The notes beneath the pieces are model-generated. The model had not been told where the DNA came from and made no database searches. It was given only the letters and a program-made list of their open reading frames with translations. Positions 46,078 to 57,000 of a stretch of 64,000 nucleotides of DNA are shown here, piece by piece; the first letter of the stretch is position 1, and each line of letters begins with the position of its first letter. The stretch is from assembly GCA_025558075.1 (NCBI GenBank), contig JAHLKF010000034.1, forward strand, positions 62,001 through 126,000, given 5' to 3'. Made by a program: the position numbers and the translations under genes. Source of the stretch: Gaertneriomyces semiglobifer (taxonomy: Eukaryota; Chytridiomycota; Chytridiomycetes; Spizellomycetales; Spizellomycetaceae).

Positions 46078-48928
46078 TTATACGTTCACGTTGCCGACCA
46101 CTGTCAATGGAAACATGCCTTGCTGACCCGTCCGGCTGTTCATTCCATGTGCCCATCCTACCAGAAATCAAAAAAAAAACCACGCTCATCAGCATCATCT
46201 CGGTAAAAGCAAGAGACAAATAAAACCAAAACTCACCATCTCTAAAGACTTTCGCGACCTTGACTGCATCCCCCCTCTTGACGGCAATCTCATCATCATA
46301 GACAGGACGATGAGCATATTTCGCCGTAGCCGTGTACTCTTTCACCACGCGATACTCCGGCGCGTTCTTCGTTCCACCGCTTTCACAGGCATCATCATGC
46401 TCATCACCGGGAGTGGCTCCGTTTGTGGGTGGAGGACCCGAGATGTATGCTTCATCCACATTCGAGTCTTTTTTCTTCATGGCGCTTTTCGCTTTGGTTT
46501 TGGATAGGTCGAGGGATCCCAAGTGAGTTTTCTCAATAGGGGGCATCGCGACGGGCGGGGATGTATCGGGAGAGTTGTTTGCCGTGTAGTAGGAGAATCC
46601 TGATCCCCGCATACTCTTTGCATAGGTGCTTAACAGCCGGTCTATGGTGCCGTGGTCGGACAGTCGTTGGTCGTTGGGACCGGGAGGCGTCACTCCGCGC
46701 GGGTTGTCTCTTTGGTTCTCACGTTCATGAGACGGTTTGAACGTGCCACTCTGGCCTTTGTCAGTGGGTTTGGTGTAGTTGTGTGCATAGTATTGCAAAG
46801 ACACGTGGGTGTTTCGGTCGGGTTTGCCGGCTGCTTTTTCGGGACGTCCGTCTGTCCCCGCGATGGGAGGAACGGGTTCGGATTCAGCTTCGACGATGGT
46901 GTCCTCGTTTTCTTCACAGGAGTCGCTGGGTGTGCTTGTGAGTGTACTGGTTTTACTATTGGGTGGGTTGAACGAGTTGGCACTGCTGTATTTATTGCTG
47001 TTCTTATTGGTCGTGTCGGGTAACATGGATACCGCAACTGGTGGTTTAGCGACATTGTCATCACGGTTATTGGATGCTGTTGTGCGCAAGTCGAGGACAG
47101 AGGGGTACTTGGACCGTACGCCTCCATATGTTGTCGACGGTGTTTGTTTCTCACCGCGACCATACTTGTCGACCGAAGGCGGGATGTCAGAACTGTATTT
47201 GTTCCCTTCGTTGTGACTCTCGGCGTCGGTGGTTGAACGTAGATCCAATAGTGATGGATACCGGTTATCCTTTCGTTCCCGGCTTTGACCATCCCGTTGG
47301 CGGATAGGCTCCACCTCCGACCCACGATCGGCTCTAAACAACGAAATATCCCCATCCTCATCATGTCCCTTATTCTTCTCTGCCTGGTCACCACTCTGCA
47401 CTTGATCCGCCCGCAAGTCTAGTACAGAGGGAAACCTCTTGTTCTTCCTGTTCTCCGCCTGACCGCCTCTCTGTTCGGCCTCGTTCCTTTCTCGTGCGTC
47501 GCTTTCCAATCCCCTACCATTCCCTTTACTGGTGTCTCTTAAATCCAACATGGACGGATACCTCTGATCCCTTCTGTTCCCATGTCGCGGCCTCCCACTG
47601 TCCGCTTCCTTTTCATGTTGTTCCGACTCCTTTGGTTCCCTCATATCTAATACGGATGGATACGGGTATCCACGCTCCTTGGCGTCCTCTTCTTCATGCC
47701 CGACGATTACGGATTGAATACTGGTTCCGCTCGTACCGGAGCGCCGGGTACGCAGGTCCAAGAGCGAAGGGCGACGGTCCCGCCTCTCGCCCGACACGCC
47801 CTCATTCAAGACAGAATGGCGGCTGGATTTTCTGTGAAGTTTGCTCTGCGTAGCAGAAGGTTGTGGAGGTGGTAATGATACATCGTTGGGCGGGATGGCA
47901 GAAAGACGAAGCCGCGTGTCCAGAACAGATGGGTACCGCTTCTCAACCTCATTCTCATCATGCTTACTGAACATATGACTACCCTCTGCTTCATTCTTGT
48001 TGCTGTTCCTCGGTTTCATCGGATGACGTAGTTTGTGTTCCTGGTCCTCGTCGTATCTAGACGATGATTTGCGAGTACTTCTCGTATCCAGCATGGAGGG
48101 ATACCTTGCCTCCTGGTTTCTCGCGCTTGCTCCATTCGAATTACCCCTCTTTGCACCGTAAGCGTCATGCAACGCCGTCAAACTCGTCGATTTACGTACC
48201 CCATCTCTCCCGCTTCCCTGATGTGTGTGGCGTCCACCCTCCTCATTCGTGTCCCACTTTTTCATCCGTCCATACTCCCTCTCCCGTTCTCTATATCGGT
48301 CAGATTTCTGGTTCTGGTACTGGCTCTCCGTACTACTCTCCAACGGATCCCAATCGGTTTCCTCGTGGTCATTATACCCATCATCCAACATCGTCGGTCC
48401 CGTACTCTCCCTTCCTTCCTTTTTAGTACTATACCCATACTTGTCGCTCTTTCCACCCTTGACAAACCCCACATCCATTTCAGCCCACGGATCCCCATCA
48501 TCATCATCGTCATCATCACCATGCCCATATCCTTTTCGTCCCTTTTCAACATCTTGACGCGGTCGAAGCCCTTGCTTACGCTTACGACGTCCCGCACACG
48601 CCGCAAACACCATACATCCCACAACAACCACCACAATCAACCCGCCAACGAGCACCGACACCAACACGACATTCGACGAGGATCCAGATTGGGGTTGTGC
48701 ATCGGTCGATGGGGAGGGTGTAGGATCCGGAGTGACTACTGAGGCGGTCGGAGGAGGGATGGGTGATATCGAGATGGATGAAATAGGTGATGGGGTGGGT
48801 GCTGCCGAGGGAGTTACGGAGGGACGTAGAGGATTGGATGGGGATGGTCGTGGTGGTGTAACGCTTGGTAGGACACTTGGTTCTGCAGGCGAAATCACTG
48901 TCGGAACAGTGGGTGGAACGACCGACAT
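46078..48928 (-). CDS. Fus1-like single-pass membrane protein with PSxLDxR repeats and C-terminal SH3 domain
   Basis: Two exons (48928-46237, 46157-46078; intron GTGAGT...GGTAG, 79 nt) give 923 residues. The N-terminal ~85 residues are Pro/Ser/Thr-rich with no cleavable signal. One transmembrane helix (~86-112: NVVLVSVLVGGLIVVVVVGC) is followed by RRKRK, so the long C-terminal part should be cytoplasmic. That part carries eight copies of [RKP][YFR]PS[VML]LD[LMT]R, about 35-60 residues apart, in a charged disordered background. The C-terminal SH3 domain reads VKEYTATAKYAHRPVYDDEI, KRGDAVKVAKVFRDG, then (second exon) WAHGMNSRTGQQGMFPLTVV; splicing at the G/G junction is needed to complete it. 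The layout (O-glycosylatable N-terminus, TM, cytoplasmic SH3 at the end) matches yeast Fus1-like proteins used in polarity and cell fusion. The repeat motif is unknown to me. Confidence 0.85.
47087..48108 (-). repeat. eight-copy protein motif PS-[VML]-LD-[LMT]-R encoded in the SH3 membrane protein
   Basis: Copies in protein order: RYPSMLDTR, RYPSVLDTR, RRPSLLDLR, PYPSVLDMR, RYPSMLDLR, RFPSVLDLR, RYPSLLDLR, KYPSVLDLR, plus one degenerate SSRHSVLNEG between the second and third. Spacing varies (35-60 residues), and the flanks are not alike, so the motif rather than a whole unit is conserved. Confidence 0.9.
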
Positions 48929-49792
48929 GGTCCGTATGAATGTAGAGAAAGCCCCTCTGTCTTTTTTTGTGCGCCTTTTTTTAGGTTTCACACGTCTGAT
49001 TCTGGGTCAGTGTACAAGACCGTATAAGCCTGCTTTTGCGGTTACCGTTTAGTAGTTGCTTTTAGGCTGCGAACAGGCGGTTTACCTACCTGGTCTATTC
49101 TCTCTATGAACCGTTTCTGATGGTAAACACCTGACAGAGAAACCACACGCACAATTCTCTCTCTCTCTCTCTCGCTCTCACACACACACTCTTTCTGTCG
49201 TTGCGAGCTTCCCGCCCACCGTCATATCGTCTGCCGCGAAATCTGTGCGCAGTAACTTAAATTAACGCAGATCTTAAAGGAGAAATCCAAGTGCCACGAC
49301 GCGTCGGTTTTCTTGGTTGGCCTCACGCGTCAAATTACGAGATCGTCGATTTGAGTGCACCTTCTTAAAGGGTTACGTCTTTGCATTGCGATTGTGCGGA
49401 ATAGATCTAGATAGATTGTTCTCTGCTTCACTGACCTGGTGATGTCTCTCGTAGGTTTAGCCAGCGCTCGACATTTGAGGTTACGTAATCAGCGGAGTTG
49501 AAGGGCATCGTGTCGTGAGAAGGTAAACTTTCCTTTGTAGATATGCGATATACTTTCAGTGTGCAAGCCATGAGGTTGGGAAAAATAATATAAAATTCTA
49601 TTCAAAATTCTGTATGGCCAAACCACAAACATAATCTAAATGATAAACATGAAAACAAACGGTATATAAAGTTAAAACGCTAAAGTATCATCGCAACAGA
49701 GCCCAGCCAAAAACCATTAGTTTCCCAAAACACAGCCGTACAATCCAGTGGAAACAGCTAACTCCAAGCTTGCACACACAGCGATTGCCCAA
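48929..49792. promoter_or_regulatory. intergenic, 864 bp, upstream of the SH3 membrane protein
   Basis: Between the start of the SH3-protein gene and the stop of the DCAF12-like gene (both minus). Holds a CT microsatellite followed by CA repeats (49155-49190) and an AT-rich patch (49580-49680), probably the DCAF12-like 3' region. No gene is seen. Confidence 0.5.
49155..49190 (+). repeat. CT/CA dinucleotide microsatellite
   Basis: A (CT)n run of about nine units, interrupted by CGCTCT, then (CA)n of about six units. Confidence 0.9.
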
Positions 49793-51481
49793 TCAAGCCC
49801 AAATCCTTACACCTCCCATGCACCCACCCACATTCACATGCAACGGCCCACCCGCCGCCACCAACCGCCCTCCACACCTCGAGAACCCCAACGCATAAAT
49901 CGCCGTCGGACTCTCAAACACCGTATCATGTGTCGCATCAAAATGCGGCGTCGCAGGCGGAGCGGGGAGGTACGTCGTATATCCCTCTTCCAAATGCGTC
50001 GGCACATCAGCAGCAAGCGACTCGGTCGACATGGTGACAGCCGGATGAAGGGGTGAAAACGACGGTGCATTGTATGCGGATTTGGGAGGCGTGCGGAGCG
50101 TCGAGACGTATCCGTTTTCCTCCCATTCAATGTATTTTCCAGCCCGCAAGTCGTAGAACGAGACAAACCCGCCTCCACTCCCGACGGCTACGACGGACCC
50201 TGTCGTGGCGAGACTCCTGACGCCGTTGTCGTCGTCAAAGGCGCGGACGACGTGTGTCAAGTCCGGTGCGCGGGGATCAATAAAGTGCAGGCGGTCTGCG
50301 GAACCGACGATGAATGTGTTTTGAGTGGAGGAGAAGACGGAGCAGGTGGGGTCTCGGGTGCGAGGAAGGGTGTGACTGAACAGAGGTAACGGGCGAGCGG
50401 CGGATAAGGAATAGAGTTTGACTTTGGAGGTGGTCGTGAGTGTGAGGAGAGTAGATGTTTGAGGTGAATATGTGAGCGCACGAACGCGGTGCGAGTGAGT
50501 TATGGTATTCGGTAGCGGAGCGAGTGTTGGCAAGGACGAGTCAGGGAAGAGTGTAGGGGAGAGCGCTAGCGATGACGATGATAGCGAAGGAGACGATGAG
50601 ATGGCAGCGGTATCCCAGAAGCGAACACTGCCATCGCGGCCACCGGACACAAGAATGGTATCGGAAATCCAGTCCAGCGAGAAGATGACATCTGTGTGGG
50701 CGTGCAAGAGCCCAATGGGACTGAGTTCAGGTAACGACAGGATCTGAATTTCCGAGCCTCGCGAGACGGCAAGGAGGTTTCCACAAGGTGACATGCAAAT
50801 AGACCGAACGGAAGGCGGGTCTGGGTCCGATAGAGGCTCTTGGGCTTGATGGCGATCGCTCGAAACACTTGGTCGCGAAGCACTCAAGCGATTCTCAAAC
50901 TCGATCGAAGGACTTCTTCCAGCATTGCAAAGCGCCATGGAAGACTCTCCGTAAATGTCGTTGGCCAGAGGCACATCGACTCTGCGACCCGTCGCGCTGT
51001 CGATGACAACCAGCTGTCCGCATTTTGTTCCCACAAGGACTTGACGGTCGTCCAACCATTCAGCAGCAAAGACCTTGTCGTATCCAGGCATGGGAACATC
51101 ATATGGCATCAGTGTGCTCGGTAAGAGGCGGGTAGTATACATCCGCGAGAGGGGTGCGGAGCGGGATCCCCGTTCTCTCTGCTCCAACCAACGCAAGGCA
51201 TGCTGCTTTCCGGGATTGTTAAGACGTCCTCGCTTGCGGTCGACAGCTGCCGTTCTTGATGGCGGAAGTTCAAAGGCGGGCGATGGGATGGCATGTTTGT
51301 AGCTGCTGCGTTTGACATTGTCGATGTCGGGGTTGAACAGTTCGCCGGAATCCGACGTCGTCGACAACAACGACGATGACGATGATGATGATGATCCGAA
51401 CCAGGCTGAGAAGTAGCTGAAAGCGCTTGTGCGCCTGCTGTCGGCGCCGGTCGTGTTGTCGGTGGGGTTTGGTCCCAACAT
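49793..51481 (-). CDS. DCAF12: WD40 protein, DCAF12-like (CUL4-DDB1 substrate receptor)
   Basis: An intronless gene of 562 codons. A Ser-rich N-terminus (FSYFSAWFGSSSSSSSSL) precedes a WD40 propeller. Stretches with clear DCAF12 character: YDKVFAAEWLDDRQVLVGTK, HTDVIFSLDWISDTILVSGG followed by RDGSVRFWD, KVKLYSL, VAVGSGGGFVSFYDLRAGKY and the closing AIYALGFSRCGGRLVAAGGP and GVRIWA. Animal DCAF12 brings substrates with C-terminal double-Glu degrons to CRL4; whether the fungal protein does so is inference. The start MLGPNP at 51481 is the first in-frame ATG; the frame is open a little upstream without ATG. The Asp/Ser codon-rich low-complexity tracts at 50550-50610 and 51360-51400 are expected inserts. 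Confidence 0.85.
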   Translation of the reverse strand: MLGPNPTDNTTGADSRRTSAFSYFSAWFGSSSSSSSSLLSTTSDSGELFNPDIDNVKRSSYKHAIPSPAFELPPSRTAAVDRKRGRLNNPGKQHALRWLEQRERGSRSAPLSRMYTTRLLPSTLMPYDVPMPGYDKVFAAEWLDDRQVLVGTKCGQLVVIDSATGRRVDVPLANDIYGESSMALCNAGRSPSIEFENRLSASRPSVSSDRHQAQEPLSDPDPPSVRSICMSPCGNLLAVSRGSEIQILSLPELSPIGLLHAHTDVIFSLDWISDTILVSGGRDGSVRFWDTAAISSSPSLSSSSLALSPTLFPDSSLPTLAPLPNTITHSHRVRALTYSPQTSTLLTLTTTSKVKLYSLSAARPLPLFSHTLPRTRDPTCSVFSSTQNTFIVGSADRLHFIDPRAPDLTHVVRAFDDDNGVRSLATTGSVVAVGSGGGFVSFYDLRAGKYIEWEENGYVSTLRTPPKSAYNAPSFSPLHPAVTMSTESLAADVPTHLEEGYTTYLPAPPATPHFDATHDTVFESPTAIYALGFSRCGGRLVAAGGPLHVNVGGCMGGVRIWA

Positions 51482-53112
51482 GGTTTTCCTTTCCGCCCGG
51501 TTGGCGACTCTATATAACACTACTTATAATAATAATACGGACTCTCTATTACTCTATACGACTGCTGTGCTCTAAACGAACGTTCGTCGTCCCTTGTGCG
51601 TCTCTTATGCTTGTTTCTAGTCTAAACGAGTGGGGGGGTGCCACCTACCGTTTACTGCTAAACGCTTATAAAAATTTGAGGTCCTATCCTCGTCTACGGT
51701 TTCTGGTCTAATATGAATCACACTTTCTAATCTAATCCTTTGGTGAATCCACTTGGTGTCTAGACCAAATCCACTGTCGCTCGTTGTTTGGATTGTCCTG
51801 ATTTTATATGATCCTGGTTTCCCTTACAAAGGTGTCTCTGTCGGGTCTGAACTGGGCCGACTTTTATAAGTGCCTACGTTCGTGGGTGGGTTGGGTGGGG
51901 GTATGGTGGTCTAGATTAGAATCCCCCAGTCTAAAGACAGGGCAAACCCTCTGGTCCCATTCACAAATGCAGAATTCCCGGGAAATCCCTCATCTGCGAC
52001 CAACCAGAATCAGCAATTCCCTATTCATGTCCTTCATCAGTAATATCATCTGATATTGTTATAATAAGATGCGGCGTGCTAAATTTAACCTGCAAAAATA
52101 TTCTCAGGTCAGGTTCGGAGCGTCGGGACGGGCGAACGGGGCGGGGTGGACTGTTAACACGGCTGGTTGGCTGGCTACTTGGTCCACACTGTGATACGAG
52201 TAACACTGCGTCGGGTTGGACATGGACATGGATTAGTGCGTGCAACGCAGTAACGATTCAAGGATGTGAAAACATGAAACGAACAACCGTTGTGTGAGAC
52301 ATGTCTGAATTGAGCCAGCGTCCATGTCCCCGGTGCACCGCACATACGCCCAACAGATGCCACACAAGTACCCAGGACTGATATTGATGAATTTGAACAC
52401 CCGACAATAGCACACCCAAGGGACTGATGAGAGATCCCGCCCGTGCTGCTGTGTGAATCCACTTGCTGATCTTTTTGTGTGGCTCTCTTCCCATCGCATC
52501 CGACGCTTGTTTGCAATCCAGTGACTCCCAACCGCGTCGCGGTCGCAGTCGGGACGGAGTGTGTACGTAATCAGATGTTTACATAGCAGATCACGTAATC
52601 ACGGGTGCTTATCAAATATTCCCACGCGTCGGTTGCTCTTCGCGTGTTATGCTCGTTCTCACCAGGCAATAGAATAGTCTGTTCTCATGACACTATCCTT
52701 GCAGAGCATGACTAAAAGCAGAACGAGCTATGCATATGGGATGCAATTCCCCTTCTTACTCTTACTCACATCATCTTCCCACGCTTCACTGACTGGTGCT
52801 AGCACCCGCAATGTGCCAGTTGATGCGAACGCGGGGCTTTATGATGGACCCCTTTCTTGTACGTATGCAGGCTACGCAATCTATCTAATCCAATTTGTTC
52901 CCATGTACCATGCGAATCACTTAAGCTATGCGAAAAAAGATCGTAGGAATGAAAGAGAGAAATAAATACAGCGGGATAGTCTCGCCGTACACACTGATAA
53001 ACATATGAGCAGCAACATTCACCCTCTCCCTTCTACACACTTATCCTTCCACACAAATCCCCATTATACTTCTCTCTACTTGGAAAGCACAACAAACTTC
53101 ACGAAAAACACC
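51482..53112. other. long intergenic region, 1.6 kb
   Basis: Upstream of both the minus-strand DCAF12-like gene and the plus-strand ML-domain gene. 51560-51950 is dotted with TCTAA/TCTAG words (see findings). An ATG frame at 52687-52965 has a hydrophobic start (FPFLLLLTSSSHASLTG), but no recognisable domain and no supporting splice structure. Inverted GTGTG/CACAC words occur. No RNA gene is seen. Confidence 0.45.
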
Positions 53113-53679
53113 ATGCTGACTGCTCTTTTCCTCATCCTTCTCCTCCCCCTCTCCATCACCACCCACCCCTCCTCCCTCGCCAAGACCAACAAAACCAACA
53201 AAACCAACAACAACCACTCACCCCCTGTCCCAACCCCCCTCCACCCCCCTCTTCATCCCCACAAACACAACTCTCTCCCCCTACCCCCTTCAACGCGGGC
53301 ACCCCGCAAACCTCACCCTCGTCGGTCCACTCAACGGCACAATCCAACCAGGCGCCTCCGCTTCCCTCCTCTTCGCATTCAGAGACCTCGACCTCCCATC
53401 CGTAAACGTCGATTTGTGTGAGCGGATCCATGCGGGGAATGAGAGTTTGACGTGTCCGGTGGAGAGTGGGGAGAGGAATGTGACGGTGCCGTTTGGTGAT
53501 GTGTCGGATGTTTTGCCTGCGGTGTGTCTTTTGCTTTTTGTTGGGTAGAGTGGGGAACGCTCTCTTTGTGTGCACACACTGACAGACTTATATAGAGCAC
53601 TTATCGCGTGACGATCCAAGCAACCAACCCCAACGGCGACCTCATCACCTGTCTACAAGGCGACGTTCGCGTCGACTAA
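53113..53679 (+). CDS. ML-domain (NPC2/PITP-like) secreted lipid-binding protein, frame broken by one base
   Basis: The ATG at 53113 opens with a signal peptide (MLTALFLILLLPLSITTHPS). The ML domain lies in the +1 frame from about 53225: TLSPYPLQRGHPANLTLVGP, IQPGASASLLFAFRDL, VDLCERIHAGNESLTCPVES, VTVPFGDVSDVLPA, then after a 74 nt intron (53522-53595, GTGTGT...TATAG) STYRVTIQATNPNGDLITCL and GDVRVD-stop. ML domains of this type bind sterols or phosphatidylglycerol/inositol in vacuole or secretory lumen. Coding length 493 nt is one base over a multiple of three. No GT donor exists between 53113 and 53226, so an intron does not explain it. The break lies in a C-rich, homopolymer-prone stretch (53220-53300). 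It may be a real pseudogene or a sequence error. Confidence 0.7.
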
Positions 53680-54026
53680 AAACCTCAACCGGCGGGTAGT
53701 AAAATCTAATCAACACCTGGCGGGCGGCAAAGAGAGAAAACCACCTTTTTCTTAAAATCTAATAATGTCTTCCATGTCGACCCGGCGTGCAGAGAATACG
53801 TTTAATTTGAGTATTTTTTTGAAGGGAGGCAGAACGCAGTGAATAAATAATCCCGGTTTTGATAATTTGATGAATGATAACATGGCACCCAAATCGTTAT
53901 TAAGAACCACTCCACAAAAAAACAACACCGACAGAAATAATACACAGAGGTCACATTTAACAACCACAAAAAAAAAAACGAGTCCTTCTCAGAGCATCAA
54001 TAGTGTGGAACGTGGGGTTCACTTTT
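53680..54026. other. intergenic, convergent 3' region
   Basis: AT-rich, with an A10 run near 53970. It holds the 3' ends of the ML gene and YAK1. Nothing else seen. Confidence 0.5.
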
Positions 54027-57000
54027 TCACACCTGTTCATCTTCCCCACTCTCTCTCCGTCTCCGTAACCAGCTTCCCCGTTTCTTCCCACCACCAGTAC
54101 TACTATGCCCGTCTGCACCATCCACACTCAACAGCCCACTCCCGCGACTCGCATCGAAGCTCCGTCGTTCATAGGGGTCTCTCACACCTCCACGGTTCGG
54201 TTGTAGGGTCGTACTGCTACTGCCGCTGTTGTTGCTGGTGATACTGGTGTTCATCGGTCCCAACCGCGTCGGTTGACCGTGGCTCGTCGGGCTATGAAGT
54301 CCATAATGCCCCATGGTGGTGTGGGCCTGACCGGTCATCGTCGTCGTCGTCGTGGTGGTGTTGGCGGGCACATTCAACCCGTGATTGTAGCTTTGCGCAC
54401 TGGTAGGACTCAAACTCCCCCAACTCAACGATTTAGCGCGTCGATACATATCTGTGGCGGGGGATCCCGTGGGAGACAAATCACCAAAATCCGCTGTCGC
54501 CGGGGTCGTCGTCGTATTCGGATGCAGATGCATGGGATAACTATACAAGTGCTGCTGCGATGGTACGGTCATATTCATATTCAGGGGTGCGTCAGAAGTG
54601 GAAAAGGACACTCCACTCAGTAACGCTGTGGATGACGGGGAGGACGGGGGGAGTGGAGGTGGGGGTGGTGGTGGTGGCGGGAGATACCCATACTGTGCAA
54701 CGCTTTGTGGTACGTGATGTACGTTTCCCACTGCAGGCGGCGGTTGCAGGGATTGTCCAAAGGCGCTACTACTCGGTAAATACGCGGAATAGCTATACCT
54801 CCCACTCCCACTGGTCCCGCCTATCCCCGCACCACCCGACGGCGACTGTGACAAACTCGAGTGATCCTCAGATGTTCTCAATGGACTCTGATAATTCCCA
54901 TGTCCATACTGTCCACTGACCCCACTATACGAGTTCCTCTGTACGAGTTTCTGATGGGCATGTCGCGGACTCGTGGCACTCGTACTAGGCCACACGTCAC
55001 CCGCAGAATGCTGCTGTATCAACGGACTCGTCACTCTTTGCTGTGTCTGTTGTTGCTGCTGTTGCTGCTGTTGCTGCTGAATAGACCCATTATGACTACT
55101 ACTCCCTCCTCGTTCAAACAACACACTTTTCAACGCATTCGTCGCCGCAGCCAACGGACTCAACCCACTCAAACTCAACCCAGTCATTGACGTCCGAGGC
55201 GACGTGGCACTCGCTCCTAACGATCCCCCTTGTCTCGATTTCGTGTTGCCCAATGTATCCCCCATCACCCCTAATCCCTGCGAACTCCCGGTATCTTTAT
55301 ATAGCGGTAACCCCATCGTCTCACTCTCCCCACGCAATCGTCCCTCTGACGCAGTGCCATCCCGGTCCCAATTAGGTGATCCACTCGTACTCACATACCC
55401 ACCGGGCATCCTTCCATAATCAGGGACGCCCACCGAACTCGACGACAAGTAACCCGACCCCGACATCGAAAGCGTCGGCTCCAAATCACTCTGTCCCCTC
55501 TGCGTCGGCGCAGGTGGTACACCCATCTGAATCGCCACCAAGCTCGCTCTCCGTCGATCCTCCGATGCACCACCACTCGCCACCCCAAAATTCATTAAAC
55601 TCCCCTCACTACCACCACCACCGCTAATAGCACTACTACCCATATACCCATAGATTGAACTCCGTTTCTCCTCAACCCCCATTCCCAACCCACTTCCCAC
55701 ACTCATCTGACTCAAACTCGCATTCAACGCATTCGGATTCTGATTCGGATTCACACTCACAACACTTGCCCGACGACTGCCTTTTCCCCGTTCCAAATCC
55801 CACAGATCCCACTCGCTCCCGACCCCGCTAGGTCTACGACTCGGCAACGCACTGCGTTCCCCCGTTTCACCGCGTCGCGGCAGGATCCCACTCGACGCAC
55901 CCATCATGAGGGCTTCAGACAGTGCAAGGCTCTGCGACCGCGTCAACCCGTGCGTGGACGATCGCGCGAGGAGGCCGAGCGGGAAGTAGTTGCTGGTGGA
56001 ATGGTACGGTGATGAGCCGTACGTATAGTCTGGGGGTGACGTGCCGTGGAGTTGTTGTGGGTCGATCATTTGGCTGCGTGCTTTGCGTAGGGGGAACCCG
56101 GGGGGAAGGGATAATTCATTCAGGGTGGGTTGTTGCGATGGTGGATGTTGCTGGGCTGGCTGTGGATGCTGTGGGTGTACGGCAGGTGGCGGTTTGGGAT
56201 GTTGTAAAGGTTGGGTATGACCATATCCACCACCACCACTACCACTACCACCAGCAGCGGAACTCACAAGCGTCTCTGGTCCATACTCCGTGGCGATCCT
56301 ATACATCTCTGCCGCATCATGCACATGGGGTTGCGGTGGCTGTGGCTGCGTATCCGAGGGATGGTACACTGCCAAATCATGATACGCACCAGGAATAGGA
56401 AGGTACGAATGCGAATGCACATCCCTCGGCCGCACCTGCTCCTGCACTTGCGGTCTCAATCCATTTCGCGCATACGATCCCTCATCACCCTCCACCGCAC
56501 CAACACCATCACCCTGTCCACTCCTCGTCCTCGCCACCGCAACAACACCACCCTCACCCTCTTCCCCGCCACACACCATCGGACTCAACCTCGACGGTGC
56601 AGGCGACGACTTCGGGGTCAACCTCACACTCACACACGACGCACCCCTCGAATCCGTCCGGTCCTCGCCATGCGCCGTCAAATGACTTCCTATCGACCGA
56701 ACAGACGGGGAGGAAACCGTGCTTTGTCGCGCACTCACATATTGACCGTCACTCGCTGACCGGGAATGCGTGTCGGGACTCGACGAACGGGTTCTGACCG
56801 GCCCTGTTCCATCATCCACATCCACGTCCATGGCAACAGGTGTGGTCGGCGTCATCGGTGTCATCCTCGCTTGTGCGTCCCTACCCACATCCCCACCCGC
56901 ATTCTCGGGTCCGACATCCGACACACCCATCTCTGGCGATCGACTCTCTTCTTCAAAATCACCACGCGTCTGCGAACCGTCCTGTGGCGGTTGTGTCTGT

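Noticed and set aside
48167..48742. 191-codon plus-strand frame inside the SH3 membrane protein
   Set aside because: Antisense of the juxtamembrane region; hydrophobic only because it mirrors acidic codons.
48929..48991. Extension of the SH3 membrane protein upstream to a GTG
   Set aside because: The codon is GTG, and the added basic residues are not supported; the ATG at 48928 fits the layout.
52687..52965. Possible small secreted protein (hydrophobic start)
   Set aside because: No recognisable domain, no splice support, and only 93 codons in a region otherwise empty; kept as a note under the intergenic entry.
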